A stretch of DNA of 64,000 nt from Plasmodium coatneyi (taxonomy: Eukaryota > Apicomplexa > Aconoidasida > Haemosporida > Plasmodiidae), in contig NC_033556.1 in the NCBI RefSeq assembly GCF_001680005.1, forward strand, positions 310,001-374,000. The letters run 5' to 3'. A model generated the notes under the pieces. It ran no database searches and was not told the DNA's origin. It worked only from the letters and a program-made list of their open reading frames with translations. How positions within the stretch are numbered: position 1 is the stretch's first letter; each line of letters starts with the position of its first letter. Positions 54,016-64,000 of this stretch are shown piece by piece. The position numbers and the translations under genes are program-made.

Positions 54016-57000
54016 CTACAGGTTGTAGGCGACGCAACTCATGTAGCGCTCCACCTTGCGCAAGACGTGATGAAAGTTGTGTCTGCACTTGTCCCTCTTC
54101 CCCTTCACAAAAGCAGCAAACTCCTCCCCCGATTTGGTAACATTTTCGGAGAAGGAATAAATGTCGTTGTTCGATATGAACTGATCGGAGTAACTAAAAA
54201 TGGTCGACGCGTACGTCTTCGGTTTTGTATTTATTTGATACTTTGAGTTGGTGGTGAAGTTTATTACATGATTGGGCGGAAGGTGCTCAGTCCTACTAGT
54301 GGTGACCTCTCCGGGGGGACTGGACCCCCCACGTTTTCTTCTATGGAAGGAGTACATGTTGTCCCAATCTTGGGAGTCCACCCTGGAGACATCCACTTCC
54401 GTCCGAATGAAACTCTGACTTTTAATCCCTTCGACCACATTGGAGAAATTTAAAATGGGATTATACCTTAGAATCTTATCTATACCGATAAGGTGCCTGT
54501 TGACGATGCTGGCCAGGTTGGTGTAGTCCTCCTTCTCAACACTCGAACTGATGGTCATACTTTTTTTCTTTGTCTCGAGAAAATCCACGAACATTTCATC
54601 GCTCACATCCTTTGCCTTCTTCTTATAGTTGCAGTAGGCAACGAATTCCTCATGTAGGTTGTTCACGTATTTTATCATACTGCTCAGTTTTGTTGTATGG
54701 TCCGATGGTTTCCCCCCCGCCTTGGCCGTCACTTTGTTGTACCCGATGGTGCACCCCTTGTCCAGGAGGTACTCCTTTAGCAGTTTGAAGTTCTGTTCGA
54801 AATTGTTCAGGTCCTATTGAGGGGGGTAAAATAAAAATGCACGGTGTTTCTATATATATGTTTAACGTATGCGTGTGTGTATTGGGAGTGACCACTACAG
54901 AAGGGGCAATTTACACCCCATTGGGTGGCCACTCCTGTGCGTACACTTAACACGTGGATGGAAAGGTTCTCCTCCTCGGCAGGCATGACTACGTTGTCGT
55001 AAAAGAACTTGTGGTTATTCAGGTCAAAAAGGTCGACGGGGGCAGATGCATCCTCGTTGTCCGCCTCTTCCTCCCCCGTAGCATCGTCCGGAAAGATTGA
55101 CTGAAGCCACAACCAAAACACAGCCCGTAGTTGTTCGACGTGGAAAAGGTTCACCCCATTCCTATACACGTGGCAGACTCTATTATACAGTGGCGGATCA
55201 TTCAGTAGGAAAAACTCATTAATGGTTACTTTATCGTTCAGCACATGTTCGTAGTTTATATCGTCCAGTTGTTCTTCCTCTACATTGTTGCTGTGATTTA
55301 CGGGGGGTCCACCACGATGGGGAGACGCCCCCCCTCCACCTGCAGAGTTATGTCCCTTACTAGGAAATGCACTCGCTTTGTTGACTCTCCCTTCACGTCC
55401 GCATAATTTATTTTCCACATTTTCTCTGTCCCTTTCAAAATCGACTTGCACGGTAAACATAGTATTATGCATGAGGTCCACTTTTTTGTTTTTACTGCCT
55501 GTTGCTCTTGTCCTATCGGGGCACCTCTTCCCTTCAATAGAATTACTTAGTTCATCTAACTCTGCAATGTTAACGACGGCATTGTGTGGCTCCATGTAGG
55601 CACTCACCAGTGTGTTGAATTTGTGAAATAGGAGGAGTCTGTTCCTGTCCAAGTGGTGCATATGGTTTATTCTCTGAGTTATTTTCCTCTGCAGTTGTAT
55701 CAACTGACTGCAATGTTTGTTAACGTTTCGTGTCAGCTCAGGGACATACATCTGGTTACCTTCATCGGTAACCATGCGCAAGTCCTCACTTCGACTGCTT
55801 CGGTTGGAAGCACTTCCTGTTGAAGCCCCCTCCGTTAGATCTTCCAACCTTTCGGAACTGCGCCCATATCTACTGATGAAATTTTCTTGGTATGTTGCGT
55901 AGTCGTAGGTTACGTATTCCTCTAGAGTTAGCTCCTCTTCCGCGTGGGTTGCATCCCCGTTGGGTGAACTCCACCCGTTGGGGTCGACACAACCGTCATG
56001 CACCTTCGTAGTTATGCTTTTCCTCTCACTGAAGGGATCACTCCCCCGTTTTGCACTCAACATGGTACCCTTCTTTTTTAAATATTCACTTTCGCTAGGT
56101 TCAGTTCCCTTCATGTGTCTGTTACCTCCTCCACGGGTTCTACCTTTTTGCTCATTCAAAAACTGGTACATGTGTCTATACTGGAAAAGTTCCAAATCGT
56201 AGGGTCGATTCGAAAGCAGCAGCATGGCTTCATTTATCACATGAAAGTAATCTTCCTCCTCTTCGTTTGTCTTCTCCTGCGTCTTTTCCTGCATCTGGTT
56301 TGTTCTCTGTCGGGTAGTGGTACTCCGACCTCCCCCTGGGTTGGTAGCACATCTGAGGTCCCGAAAGAAGGACTCATAAAATGGCTGCCTCTTATCATAG
56401 TGCTCAAATAAATGGGTGCAGTCAATTAGGAACCCGATGCATAGGAGCAGCTCCTTACACATTTGAAAATGGCACTTAATCAGGTGAAACAACCGTGGGT
56501 ATTCAAAATGCTCAAGAAGAAGCAGCGCCATGGGGGACACTATATTCACTCCATCCACATAAGGAGCATTATCCATTCCTAGTTCTTCCACGAAGTTGTC
56601 TCCTCCGTTTCCACCATCATCATCCGTTTCGTCTGCATCACTACGGTAGGTGCATTCTTCTCCCCAGGGAGTATTTCCCACGTCGCCAGTGCCACGTGAA
56701 CCCTTTGCACCTGAGGGGGTTCTACCCGGTGTAGTACACCCAGAAGCATCCTTCCCCCGGGAGAATATTTCCTGTTCCACCCTAGAAATCTCCTTCTCTA
56801 CGTATGCGCTGTAGGTCGGTTTGAACCTCCTCTTAAAGTCGAAACAGTACAGTAGGGACAGGTCATTTATGAGGAAGTTATAACAAATCATTACCTTCTT
56901 TTTCCTCTTTCCATTTTTCTCGCACTTTCCTCTTCTAAGCAAATCTGCTGTTATGTAATCTATGCCAAAAAAATTGAACACTCTACAAACGTGTTCTAGG

Positions 57001-57023
57001 CTATCCTTGATTGAAATATTCAT
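54016..57023 (-). CDS. Protein of unknown function, 2 exons, 958 residues
   Basis: Exon 1 runs from 57023 to 54945 and exon 2 from 54813 to 54016 on the minus strand. The donor after AGT is GTACGC and the acceptor is CCTCAATAG; phase is 0. The product of 958 residues starts MNISIKDSLEHVCRVFNFFG. I do not recognise it. It is largely alpha-helical with acidic and Gly/Ser/Thr-rich inserts, some basic clusters near the N-terminus (KRKKKVMIC) and no signal peptide. Residues after the exon junction read DLNNFEQNFKLLKEYLLDKG, a long amphipathic helix. The C-terminal 260 residues look more compact and are probably the conserved part. A donor at CAC-GTGTTA, 12 bases earlier in the transcript, is an alternative that would also keep the frame. 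Confidence 0.75.
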
Positions 57024-57900
57024 GGGGTGTAAAAAAGGTGGTCTGTCTCACTAGGTTGGAGTTTCCGATAAATTTCTCGGTGCAACTATATAGAGGGGAC
57101 GGCCTATCCAGGGTGCACTACGATAAAAGAAAAGGGCAAAATTATGCAATTGCCATGAATACGAAGAGGGGGGAGGAGAAAGTTCCTTTTTCTATGAGGC
57201 ATCTTTTTTTTTTCTCACACAACTTGGGACGAGTTAGCACAAAAGGAAGAAGAGAAAAAAACAAATGGCGTGCCCAACGGAAGATCTGTTCCCAATCCAC
57301 CGTCTTTAAACGACCCAATTGTGGAGAACTCCGTGCATTGCAGAAGCATCCACAACGGAGTGGTGCAAAATTAAGCCAAGCAGAGGGTCAAACAAATTTC
57401 TGATCAATCTGGAGACACACCTACCAAGGGAGCGTTTCGCATGTGTCACAAAAAAAAAAAAAAAAAAAAAAAAAGGGATAACCTTCCAAGGGGATAAAAA
57501 GGGAAAACTTATTTATTCATTCATTTATTTATTTATTAATTTTTTGTGAGGACCAATTTCACGTTTTACAAAGTCGCATTGAGCGTCCCTCTCGCGCGAA
57601 TCAATTTATCACAATTTGTAGTGTGGATAGAAAAAAAAGGAGAAAATAGAAAAATAGGAAGTAGCCCCATTTCGCCGCCTCTAAAGGAACGCCTTTGGAG
57701 ACCGACCCCTTTTTTTTTTTGCCAAGGCGACTTTCAAAGCAAGCTGACGAGAGACTCCTCTGTGTCATGGGGTTTGGCAAAACTTTCCCGCAAAGTGAAG
57801 AATCCAAATGATCGAATATACCTTTTATAATTGCCGCGCGAATTGACCATTCGATGGCAAGGTAACAAAAAGGGTATTGAACAACGAAGAAGAAGTTAAC
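57024..57900. other. Divergent intergenic region upstream of BUD32
   Basis: No gene is supported. It serves as shared upstream region of the minus-strand gene and BUD32. An A tract of about 24 bases lies near 57451-57474, followed by an ATTT-rich microsatellite near 57509-57545. Confidence 0.5.
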
Positions 57901-59253
57901 ATGGAGTTCTCCCTCATATCAGCTGGATCCGATGCGGTAAAGCCAGGGCACAAAAAAGTGGAAAAAAGGAAAACCGCCCCTTTTTCCCAGTGCGTTCCTT
58001 ATTCGGATGTTTCACTTAAACCACGTGCCATAGGATACGCAAATAAACACTTGCACATGGTCTTCCATTTTTTTGCGTGTCTACATGGTGAGCAGCCTCC
58101 CTAACGATAACATGCATCTCATCACATGCTCTTTTTTTTTTTTTTTTTTTTCCCTGTCCTCCATTGGGGTCATTGCAGAAAATCTACAAGTGCGTTTTCA
58201 TCGGAAAGGAGGCAGTGAAGAAGGAGATTTTCCGAAAATATTATCGACACAAAAAAATAGATGCAAAGATCCGGAAATTAAGAGTTTCTAACGAAGTCAA
58301 ATTTACAAAAAAGCTAGCCAGCATAAACATAGATGTACCGGTTCTCTACTTTGTTGATGTGAATGAGAAAAGTTTGTATTTAGAATTTGTCAAAGGGTGC
58401 ACCATTAATCAGATTCTAAAAAATGTAAAAGAATACGAACCCAATATTCCTAGATGCATAGGAAAAGTGCTAGCCAAAATACACAATGGGAATGTAATCC
58501 ATGGGGACTTCACAACATCTAACCTGATTTTGAGGAACTCCTACATTGGTGATGGGTACACTGTTTTGGATTCGTCTACCGGGTTGCCTTACCAGTTGGA
58601 CGACGCTGATTCGATACGGCTCTGTGTTATTGACTTTGGTCTATCGTTCTTGTCCACCTCGGTCGAGGTGAGACTAAAAAGGGTGGCAACAATTTCCGGT
58701 GTGTACCTCCATGCAGCTTAGTTTAACTTATATGCACCTTTGCGTGTATATTCGCGCGGAGTGCAGATGGATGCGAAATTTTTCCTGCCCACCCCACTCT
58801 CTGCAGGACAAAGCGGTCGATCTGTTCGTCCTTCTGAAGGCCATCAAAAGTTTCCACAGCGAGTTCTCCCTCCTGGTAAGATAAGCCATTTTGCTTTAGC
58901 ACATATGAGTGAACAGTTGGCCCGTCATTAAGATTTACGTCTAAATGTGTAACCTAATCACAGCAGCATTATGGTGAACCGCCTGATTTGTAAATTTTCA
59001 CCCTGCTTTCTTTTCCCCAACGTATGACACAGGAGGAGGACATCCTCTCGGGGTACCAAACAAAATCAAACAACTTTGATGAAATAAAAAAGAAGTTAGA
59101 AATAGGTAAGGCCATACATGGGGGCATCACTTCACACGACATTGCATACGATTGTATGTTAAGCCGCATTACGTGTGGCACACTTTGCCCCTTCTTCTCG
59201 TTCGCCCCGCTTCAGTCAAACAGAGAGGACGCAAGAGACCCATGGTTGGATAG
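57901..59253 (+). CDS. BUD32: KEOPS complex kinase/ATPase BUD32 (5 exons)
   Basis: Exons are 57901-57936, 58179-58667, 58807-58875, 59033-59105 and 59216-59253, all GT-AG, giving 234 residues, the usual length. The N-terminal exon encodes MEFSLISAGSDA, in place of the usual glycine-rich loop; exon 2 begins KIYKCVFIGKEAVKKEIF. The catalytic HGD lies at about residues 120-122, within VIHGDFTTSNLI, and the metal-binding IDFGLS follows near 164. The C-terminus is RGRKRPMVG, the hallmark basic tail of BUD32/PRPK. KEOPS, with Kae1, Pcc1 and Cgi121, makes t6A37 on tRNAs that read ANN codons; BUD32 supplies an ATPase activity. The first exon has only 12 codons and is easily missed. Exon borders 3 and 4 were read from sequence continuity with the family. 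Confidence 0.92.
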
Positions 59254-60872
59254 AATAGGCATGTTCAGCACGGAGAGGAAGAAATAACTGAGACAGTTGA
59301 TCTTTCCATCTGGATTCCCACCCCTATGAGGATGACTCCTTAGGAAGGAAACGAGTTTCTTTTAAAATAAAATGAGCCCCTTTTCCCCTTTCTGATTGTT
59401 TTCTTATCCATTTGTGCCACTTGGGAAGTGTTTCCTTTCTTGTGCATTTCACGATTTTTTTGGATCCATTTTTTTTTTTTTTTTAGTGTACTTTGGTGGA
59501 ATATGCCTGGGGGCACTTATTCATTTGTTTTTACCCACACAATTCCCTCACTCCGTATTTATAGCTTTGTTTGCATACGTGGTGACTTATGCTTTTGTTC
59601 CCCCCTGAGAGGTGTTGCTTTCCCCGTTGATGGATTTAACACGGAAAAGTATCCGCCATACGTTCCTTTCATTTTAAGCTAACAAATAAACGCGGCAAGA
59701 AGGGCAGGACAAACGAAAATTCGAAGAATAAAAAGCTTTTGCTAACATTTGTGTGTTGCAAACTTAGGGGATGGGGCACACAAAGAGCTATTTTGTCTGA
59801 TGTGCTGCTAAACAAAGGCATCCATAAAGGAAGCACACGCAAAGTTTTTAAATTATTTTTTTCCTATCCAATGAATGCACGTGTGAAACTACACGTTTGC
59901 CATTTTGAGGGGTGTTTTGTCAATGAGGGGGAAGTTCTTGCGTTCCCTTGCCATACATTTTTTTTTTCCTAAATATTCGTTGCATGTGGGAGACCTTGTG
60001 ACGAATTCAAAATAATGGGAGGTAGGCCTCTTTCCCCCTCTGCGGATTTTTATTTCTCATTTTAGCTGAGTAACACACGTGGAAGGTGCATGCATACTGG
60101 GGGACACTTCTCACTTGGAAAAAAAAAAAAAATAGCCATATGTGCAAGGAAAAAATGTGAATGCAAAAGTGGATTTTGTCCCTCACCCAAATGAATGCAT
60201 CATTACGTATGTTAAAACTTATATAAGGAAAAATTGTGCTGTATTATTTCTACACTTGTAATTTTCTCCTGAGTGAAGATGCATGTTTTTATTTTTTTTT
60301 TTTTTGCCCTTACTGCCCCATATGACCCCCTGTGCATGCACGTTTTTTTCTCACATGTGCATTGGAAAAATGGGGCTGCCAAGCTAGCAGTTGGCCCATG
60401 CGCCTTCTCCTGTAGTCCACGGGGCTACAAGGCTAAACGGCTACATACTCCCGTCAATATCCTCTTCCCCATATGTGGTAGGTACGTATGCCACACTGAG
60501 GGTGAAGAACTGCAAAAAGGGGAAGTAATAAAAGAAAGAAAAAGCGGGTTTGCTTTCACTTGAGGGGAGTAAAGTGAGGAAGGTGAACAGTTGAAGGAGG
60601 AAGGGGCTGAATAAATTTGGCTCATTCACACTTTAAGCCGCTACCAAAAAAAAAGGGGGCTATAAAGGAACAGCAAAAATGGAAGGAAAGCCCCCTTTTT
60701 TTAATGCTTCCTGCCCCGAATAAAAGTAGCCTGTGCGAGCCGTGAACTGAAGATCCCCCCCTGCATGTTGGTACACTGCGGGATGAATTGCCTGGTAGCT
60801 CGCAAAACACGGTTGGCAATTTTTACAAGGATACGACGCGAATATAAAGAAATATATAAAAAATTATATACA

Positions 60873-60922
60873 AAAAATATATATATATAAATATATATAT
60901 ATAAATATTATATATATGTATG
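60873..60922. repeat. AT microsatellite
   Basis: Alternating AT blocks (five to six repeats each) are separated by AAAT and AATT interruptions over about 50 bases in the HSP90 upstream region. They are prone to slippage and local melting. Confidence 0.8.
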
Positions 60923-61203
60923 CATATGTACTTCGCGTGGGTGCCATTTCGAGATGATCCCCGGTGGGGCATACAGGTAATGCCTCCTGATGGGTAGGAT
61001 GTGGCTAGGTGCATGTGGCAAAATGATACAGCCCCGCCCCGCCGGGACCACGACGAATCAACCGCATTTGCTGCAGCCACCGCTTTGGTGTAGTAAAGTA
61101 ACTGTATGCCTGAGGAATACGCACCGTATGAGCTGGGCAAACAGCAGCCCAAAGATAATAAAATATATGCCACCCCCTAGGAAAGAAAAAAAAAAAAAAA
61201 AAA

Positions 61204-61222
61204 GGCCCCGTGCCAAGGGGCC
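61204..61222. promoter_or_regulatory. Candidate G-box palindrome upstream of HSP90
   Basis: GGCCCC (61204-61209) is followed by seven bases and then its reverse complement, GGGGCC (61217-61222). Both halves fit the G-box pattern (A/G)NGGGG(C/A) reported in Plasmodium heat-shock promoters. It is bordered by an A tract on the left and a T tract on the right, and lies about 980 bases before the HSP90 start. Further G-box-like sites occur near 61714-61722 and 62018-62024. Function is inferred from pattern only. Confidence 0.35.
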
Positions 61223-62197
61223 ATGGAACCATATTGACGCTTTTTTTTTTTTTTTTTCGGTTGGCATTTTATCATGCGATTAGTGGTGAATACAATTTTG
61301 TCACGCGGGCTTATTTAAAAAATTAAAAATAAAATAATATTATAAAATAAATTAAAATAAAGTACAATAATATAAATCCAAACGAATTAAAAAAAAAAAA
61401 AAAAAAAAAACCACTTCACCCACGTTGTGAAAAAAAAAAAAAACATCTTTTCGAAATTTTTCCTATTGAACCAATTAAGGAAAAAGCAAAAATAAAAAAG
61501 TTACTGTAAAAGTGATAAAAACGCAAGGAAAAGCGTAACCCCCCAGAATCGCATACTGCGCTACGCTGGATTGTGCTAAATTAAGCAACCCCCCCTGTAT
61601 ACCTGTGAACGAATTTTTCCCACCGTTCGCGAGCCTTTCCCGCACGAGGAAACAAACCCAACAGGTACGCCAAAAAGAGAAAAGTGACATTCCATTGAAT
61701 GTGACGAAAAGGAGGAAAAGGGGCTTTTCCATTTTGAGAGTTAAAAAGCGCCCTATCTATTGCGTTGTCCCAATTTTGCATGGCGGATAGAGCAGTGGGA
61801 CGACTTGCTTCTTAATATCGTGCTAGAGATAGCCATTCTACCCTCCTCGTTACCACTCAAAAAGGGCGCGCATATGTGGTCGGTCGAGCAGAATGCTTAA
61901 ACCCCCTTGCTATATATGCTAAGAGAAAAAGAACTATTCGATCATAACGACAAGGAGTTCAAAAACTCCCCTGTTTAAGGCGCATTCATCAAAATTCACC
62001 AAAGTAGTGGAACGAAAGAGGGGCATGCCATGAGCGTAGCATGCATATCTGCGCGGAAAAAATGCCCAAACGTATGAATACATGCGGATGCATTACCGAC
62101 TCATCCTTTTCTTCTTACCCATCCCACCAACGCAGATAAGAGAACTTCCCCCTAAACCGAAACAGAAATCTATTTTGCCCACCACCGCTAGAACAAA

Positions 62198-63631
62198 ATG
62201 TCAAAGGAAACCTTCGCATTCAACGCCGATATTAGGCAGTTAATGAGTTTAATCATTAACACATTTTACAGCAACAAGGAAATTTTCTTAAGAGAACTGA
62301 TCAGTAATGCAAGTGACGCTCTGGATAAGATAAGATATGAAGCCATTACGGATACGCAGAAATTGTCGGCGGAGCCCGAGTTCTACATTAAAATTATTCC
62401 AGACAAAACGAACAACACGCTAACGATTGAAGATTCTGGTATTGGTATGACAAAAAATGACTTGATTAACAACCTGGGAACGATCGCCAGATCGGGAACG
62501 AAGGCATTTATGGAGGCCATTCAAGCCAGTGGGGACATTTCCATGATTGGACAGTTTGGTGTAGGTTTTTACTCAGCCTACCTTGTGGCAGATCACGTGG
62601 TTGTTGTGTCGAAGAATAATGACGATGAGCAATACGTTTGGGAATCTGCAGCTGGTGGTTCTTTCACCGTCACGAAAGATGAAACTAATGAGAAAATGGG
62701 AAGAGGTACCAAAATTATTCTCCACCTGAAGGATGACCAATTGGAATATTTGGAAGAAAAACGAATTAAGGACTTGGTGAAGAAGCACTCTGAATTTATT
62801 TCCTTCCCAATTAAGTTATACTGTGAAAGACAGAACGAGAAGGAAATCACCGCTTCGGAGGATGAAGCAGACGAGGAAGATGCTGATGGAGAAAAGAAGA
62901 AATCTGGAAAGGACCAACTGGAGGATGGAGAAAAGCAGACCCAAGAAGGCGAAGATGCTGATAAGGAAAAGAAAGAAGACAATGAGGAAGAAGAAGATAA
63001 GGAGAAAGGAGATGACCACCCCAAAGTGGAAGACGTAACGGAAGAGTTAGAAAATGCTGAGAAAAAAAAGAAAAAGGAAAAGAAAAAGAAAAAAATCCAC
63101 ACCGTTGAACATGAGTGGGAAGAATTAAACAAACAGAAACCCCTCTGGATGAGAAAACCTGAGGAAGTCACCAATGAAGAGTATGCCAGTTTTTACAAAT
63201 CTCTAACCAACGATTGGGAAGACCACCTAGCTGTCAAGCATTTCTCTGTTGAAGGACAACTAGAATTTAAGGCTCTTTTATTTATCCCGAAAAGAGCCCC
63301 CTTCGATATGTTCGAAAATAGAAAGAAGAGAAATAACATCAAGTTGTATGTCAGACGTGTTTTCATCATGGATGACTGTGAGGAGATCATCCCTGAGTGG
63401 CTCAACTTTGTGAAGGGTGTTGTCGACTCGGAGGACCTACCACTGAACATCTCCAGAGAGTCCCTACAACAGAACAAAATTCTGAAGGTCATCAAAAAGA
63501 ACCTTATCAAGAAATGCCTAGACATGTTTGCTGAGCTGGCCGAGAACAAGGACAACTACAAGAAGTTCTACGAACAGTTCAGTAAGAACCTGAAGCTGGG
63601 TATCCACGAGGATAACGCGAATCGCGCAAAG
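62198..63631 (+). CDS. HSP90: Cytosolic HSP90, first exon (3' part beyond window)
   Basis: This exon encodes the first 478 residues of cytosolic HSP90. The N-terminal ATPase has E33 and N37 in NKEIFLRELISNASDALDKI and D79 in EDSGIGM, followed by the GQFGVGFYSAYLVAD lid region. A charged linker of about 80 Glu/Lys residues runs from about 226 to 305. The middle domain starts with HEWEELNKQKPLWMRKPEEV and contains DLPLNISRE. HSP90 is the ATP-dependent chaperone of the cytosol; the CHIP-like ligase 20 kb upstream belongs to a family that binds its C-terminal EEVD. The exon ends in phase 0 at AAG, with the donor GTAGGT at 63632. The rest of the middle and the C-terminal dimerisation domain, about 265 residues if the length is the usual 740-750, is not in the window. 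Confidence 0.97.
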
Positions 63632-64000
63632 GTAGGTTCTACATCTACATCTACATCTATGTGTATATGTAGCACTGCAGGGGGAGCGGCGTCACCGCTT
63701 GCGAAATCAGCATGCCCTGCCATGTAACGATCCAAATTTAATTACATGCACGTGAACCCCAACGGGGGAAAACGCGTGTATGTCCAGACGTTTGGAAAAT
63801 CAACTCGGGAGCAACCACACTCGTAATCATGCGGGGTGTTATACTCCGCTGGTTAGTCGTCAAGTGGGTTGTCTTTTTTTGATCCCGTTCGCTTATCACC
63901 TTAGCATGTGTTTATTGTTTGCCCGTCATATGTTCACATATGACGGGTGAATAAGACGGCCGCGTGGCCACGACAATTAAACACATTGAGTCATGGAAGC
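63632..64000 (+). other. Start of HSP90 intron (incomplete)
   Basis: Following the donor at 63632, no sequence resembling the HSP90 continuation (expected to begin with an ITELLRF-like segment) is seen up to the window end, so the intron is at least 369 bases long. It starts with TCTACA repeats at about 63638-63660 and contains a perfect inverted repeat at 63922-63947. The frame stays open for about 32 codons into the intron. Confidence 0.8.
63922..63947. repeat. Perfect 12-bp inverted repeat in HSP90 intron
   Basis: The arm CCCGTCATATGT (63922-63933) is separated by TC from its exact reverse complement, ACATATGACGGG (63936-63947). It lies in the presumed HSP90 intron and would form a strong hairpin in the pre-mRNA. 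Confidence 0.85.

Larger units (their letters stand above)
59254..62197. other. 2.9-kb intergenic region upstream of HSP90
   Basis: No gene can be firmly supported. Notable contents are a hydrophobic open frame at 59486-59608, an alternating AT stretch near 60873-60922, a GC-rich palindrome at 61204-61222 and a very AT-rich tract near 61310-61400. The right part is expected to be the HSP90 promoter and 5' UTR. Confidence 0.5.

Noticed and set aside
62593..63174. 193-residue minus-strand frame over HSP90
   Set aside because: Antisense of the charged linker; poly-Ser and poly-Phe arise from Glu/Lys codons.
1..64000. CRISPR array, insertion sequence, telomeric repeat or multigene-family antigen
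   Set aside because: No regularly spaced identical repeats, transposase motifs, GGGTT(T/C)A arrays or variant-antigen signatures were seen; the window looks like core eukaryotic chromosome.

Overview
The window is nuclear DNA of a malaria parasite, most likely from the Plasmodium vivax / knowlesi / cynomolgi group. Coding DNA has moderate GC. Genes are large, lysine- and asparagine-rich and carry low-complexity inserts. Short phase-consistent GT-AG introns end in pyrimidine-rich acceptors. Intergenic gaps of 0.3-4 kb are full of poly(A)/poly(T) tracts of 15-31 bases. The set MSH2-like, tRNA cluster, RAMA, ATAD3-like, CHIP-type ligase, RAP protein, NSA2, TBCE-like, RPB10, BUD32 and HSP90 matches, from memory, a conserved segment that lies on chromosome 7 in P. 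falciparum. No mobile element, CRISPR array, telomeric repeat or surface-antigen family is seen, so this looks like chromosome-internal core sequence.

Layout. 1-7.0 kb: an unrecognised helical protein (1762-3531) and a MutS homologue of the MSH2 type (4465-7032). 7.6-10.5 kb: four nuclear tRNA genes, Thr(AGU), His(GUG), Lys(CUU) and Lys(UUU). 11.2-16.9 kb, minus strand: a very large Uso1/p115-like tethering factor, split in this sequence by a one-base frame change in a 13-A tract. 20-23 kb: the six-exon rhoptry antigen gene RAMA. 24.8-33.0 kb: ATAD3-like mitochondrial AAA ATPase and a 1358-residue unknown protein. 34-41 kb: a MED10-like Mediator subunit and a CHIP-type E3 ligase with a giant low-complexity extension. 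42-51.4 kb: a three-exon RAP-domain protein with a signal-peptide-like N-terminus, NSA2 and a TBCE-like tubulin cofactor. 52-59.3 kb: a small ubiquitin-like protein, RPB10 (minus), a two-exon unknown protein (minus) and the five-exon KEOPS kinase BUD32. 62.2 kb to the end: cytosolic HSP90 exon 1 and the start of its intron; the remainder lies outside the window.

The genes do not form an operon-like unit; they are independent eukaryotic genes, mostly on the plus strand. Themes are housekeeping (mismatch repair, tRNA supply and t6A modification, ribosome assembly, transcription, protein folding and turnover), organelle maintenance (RAP, ATAD3) and one invasion-stage secretory gene (RAMA). I did not find a convincing undescribed system. 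The most useful leads are the poly(A) frame change in the Uso1-like gene, the all-phase-1 exon architecture of RAMA, the missing N-terminal domain of the MSH2 homologue, a possible RAP protein without its RAP domain at 1762, and two perfect 12-bp inverted repeats in non-coding DNA.
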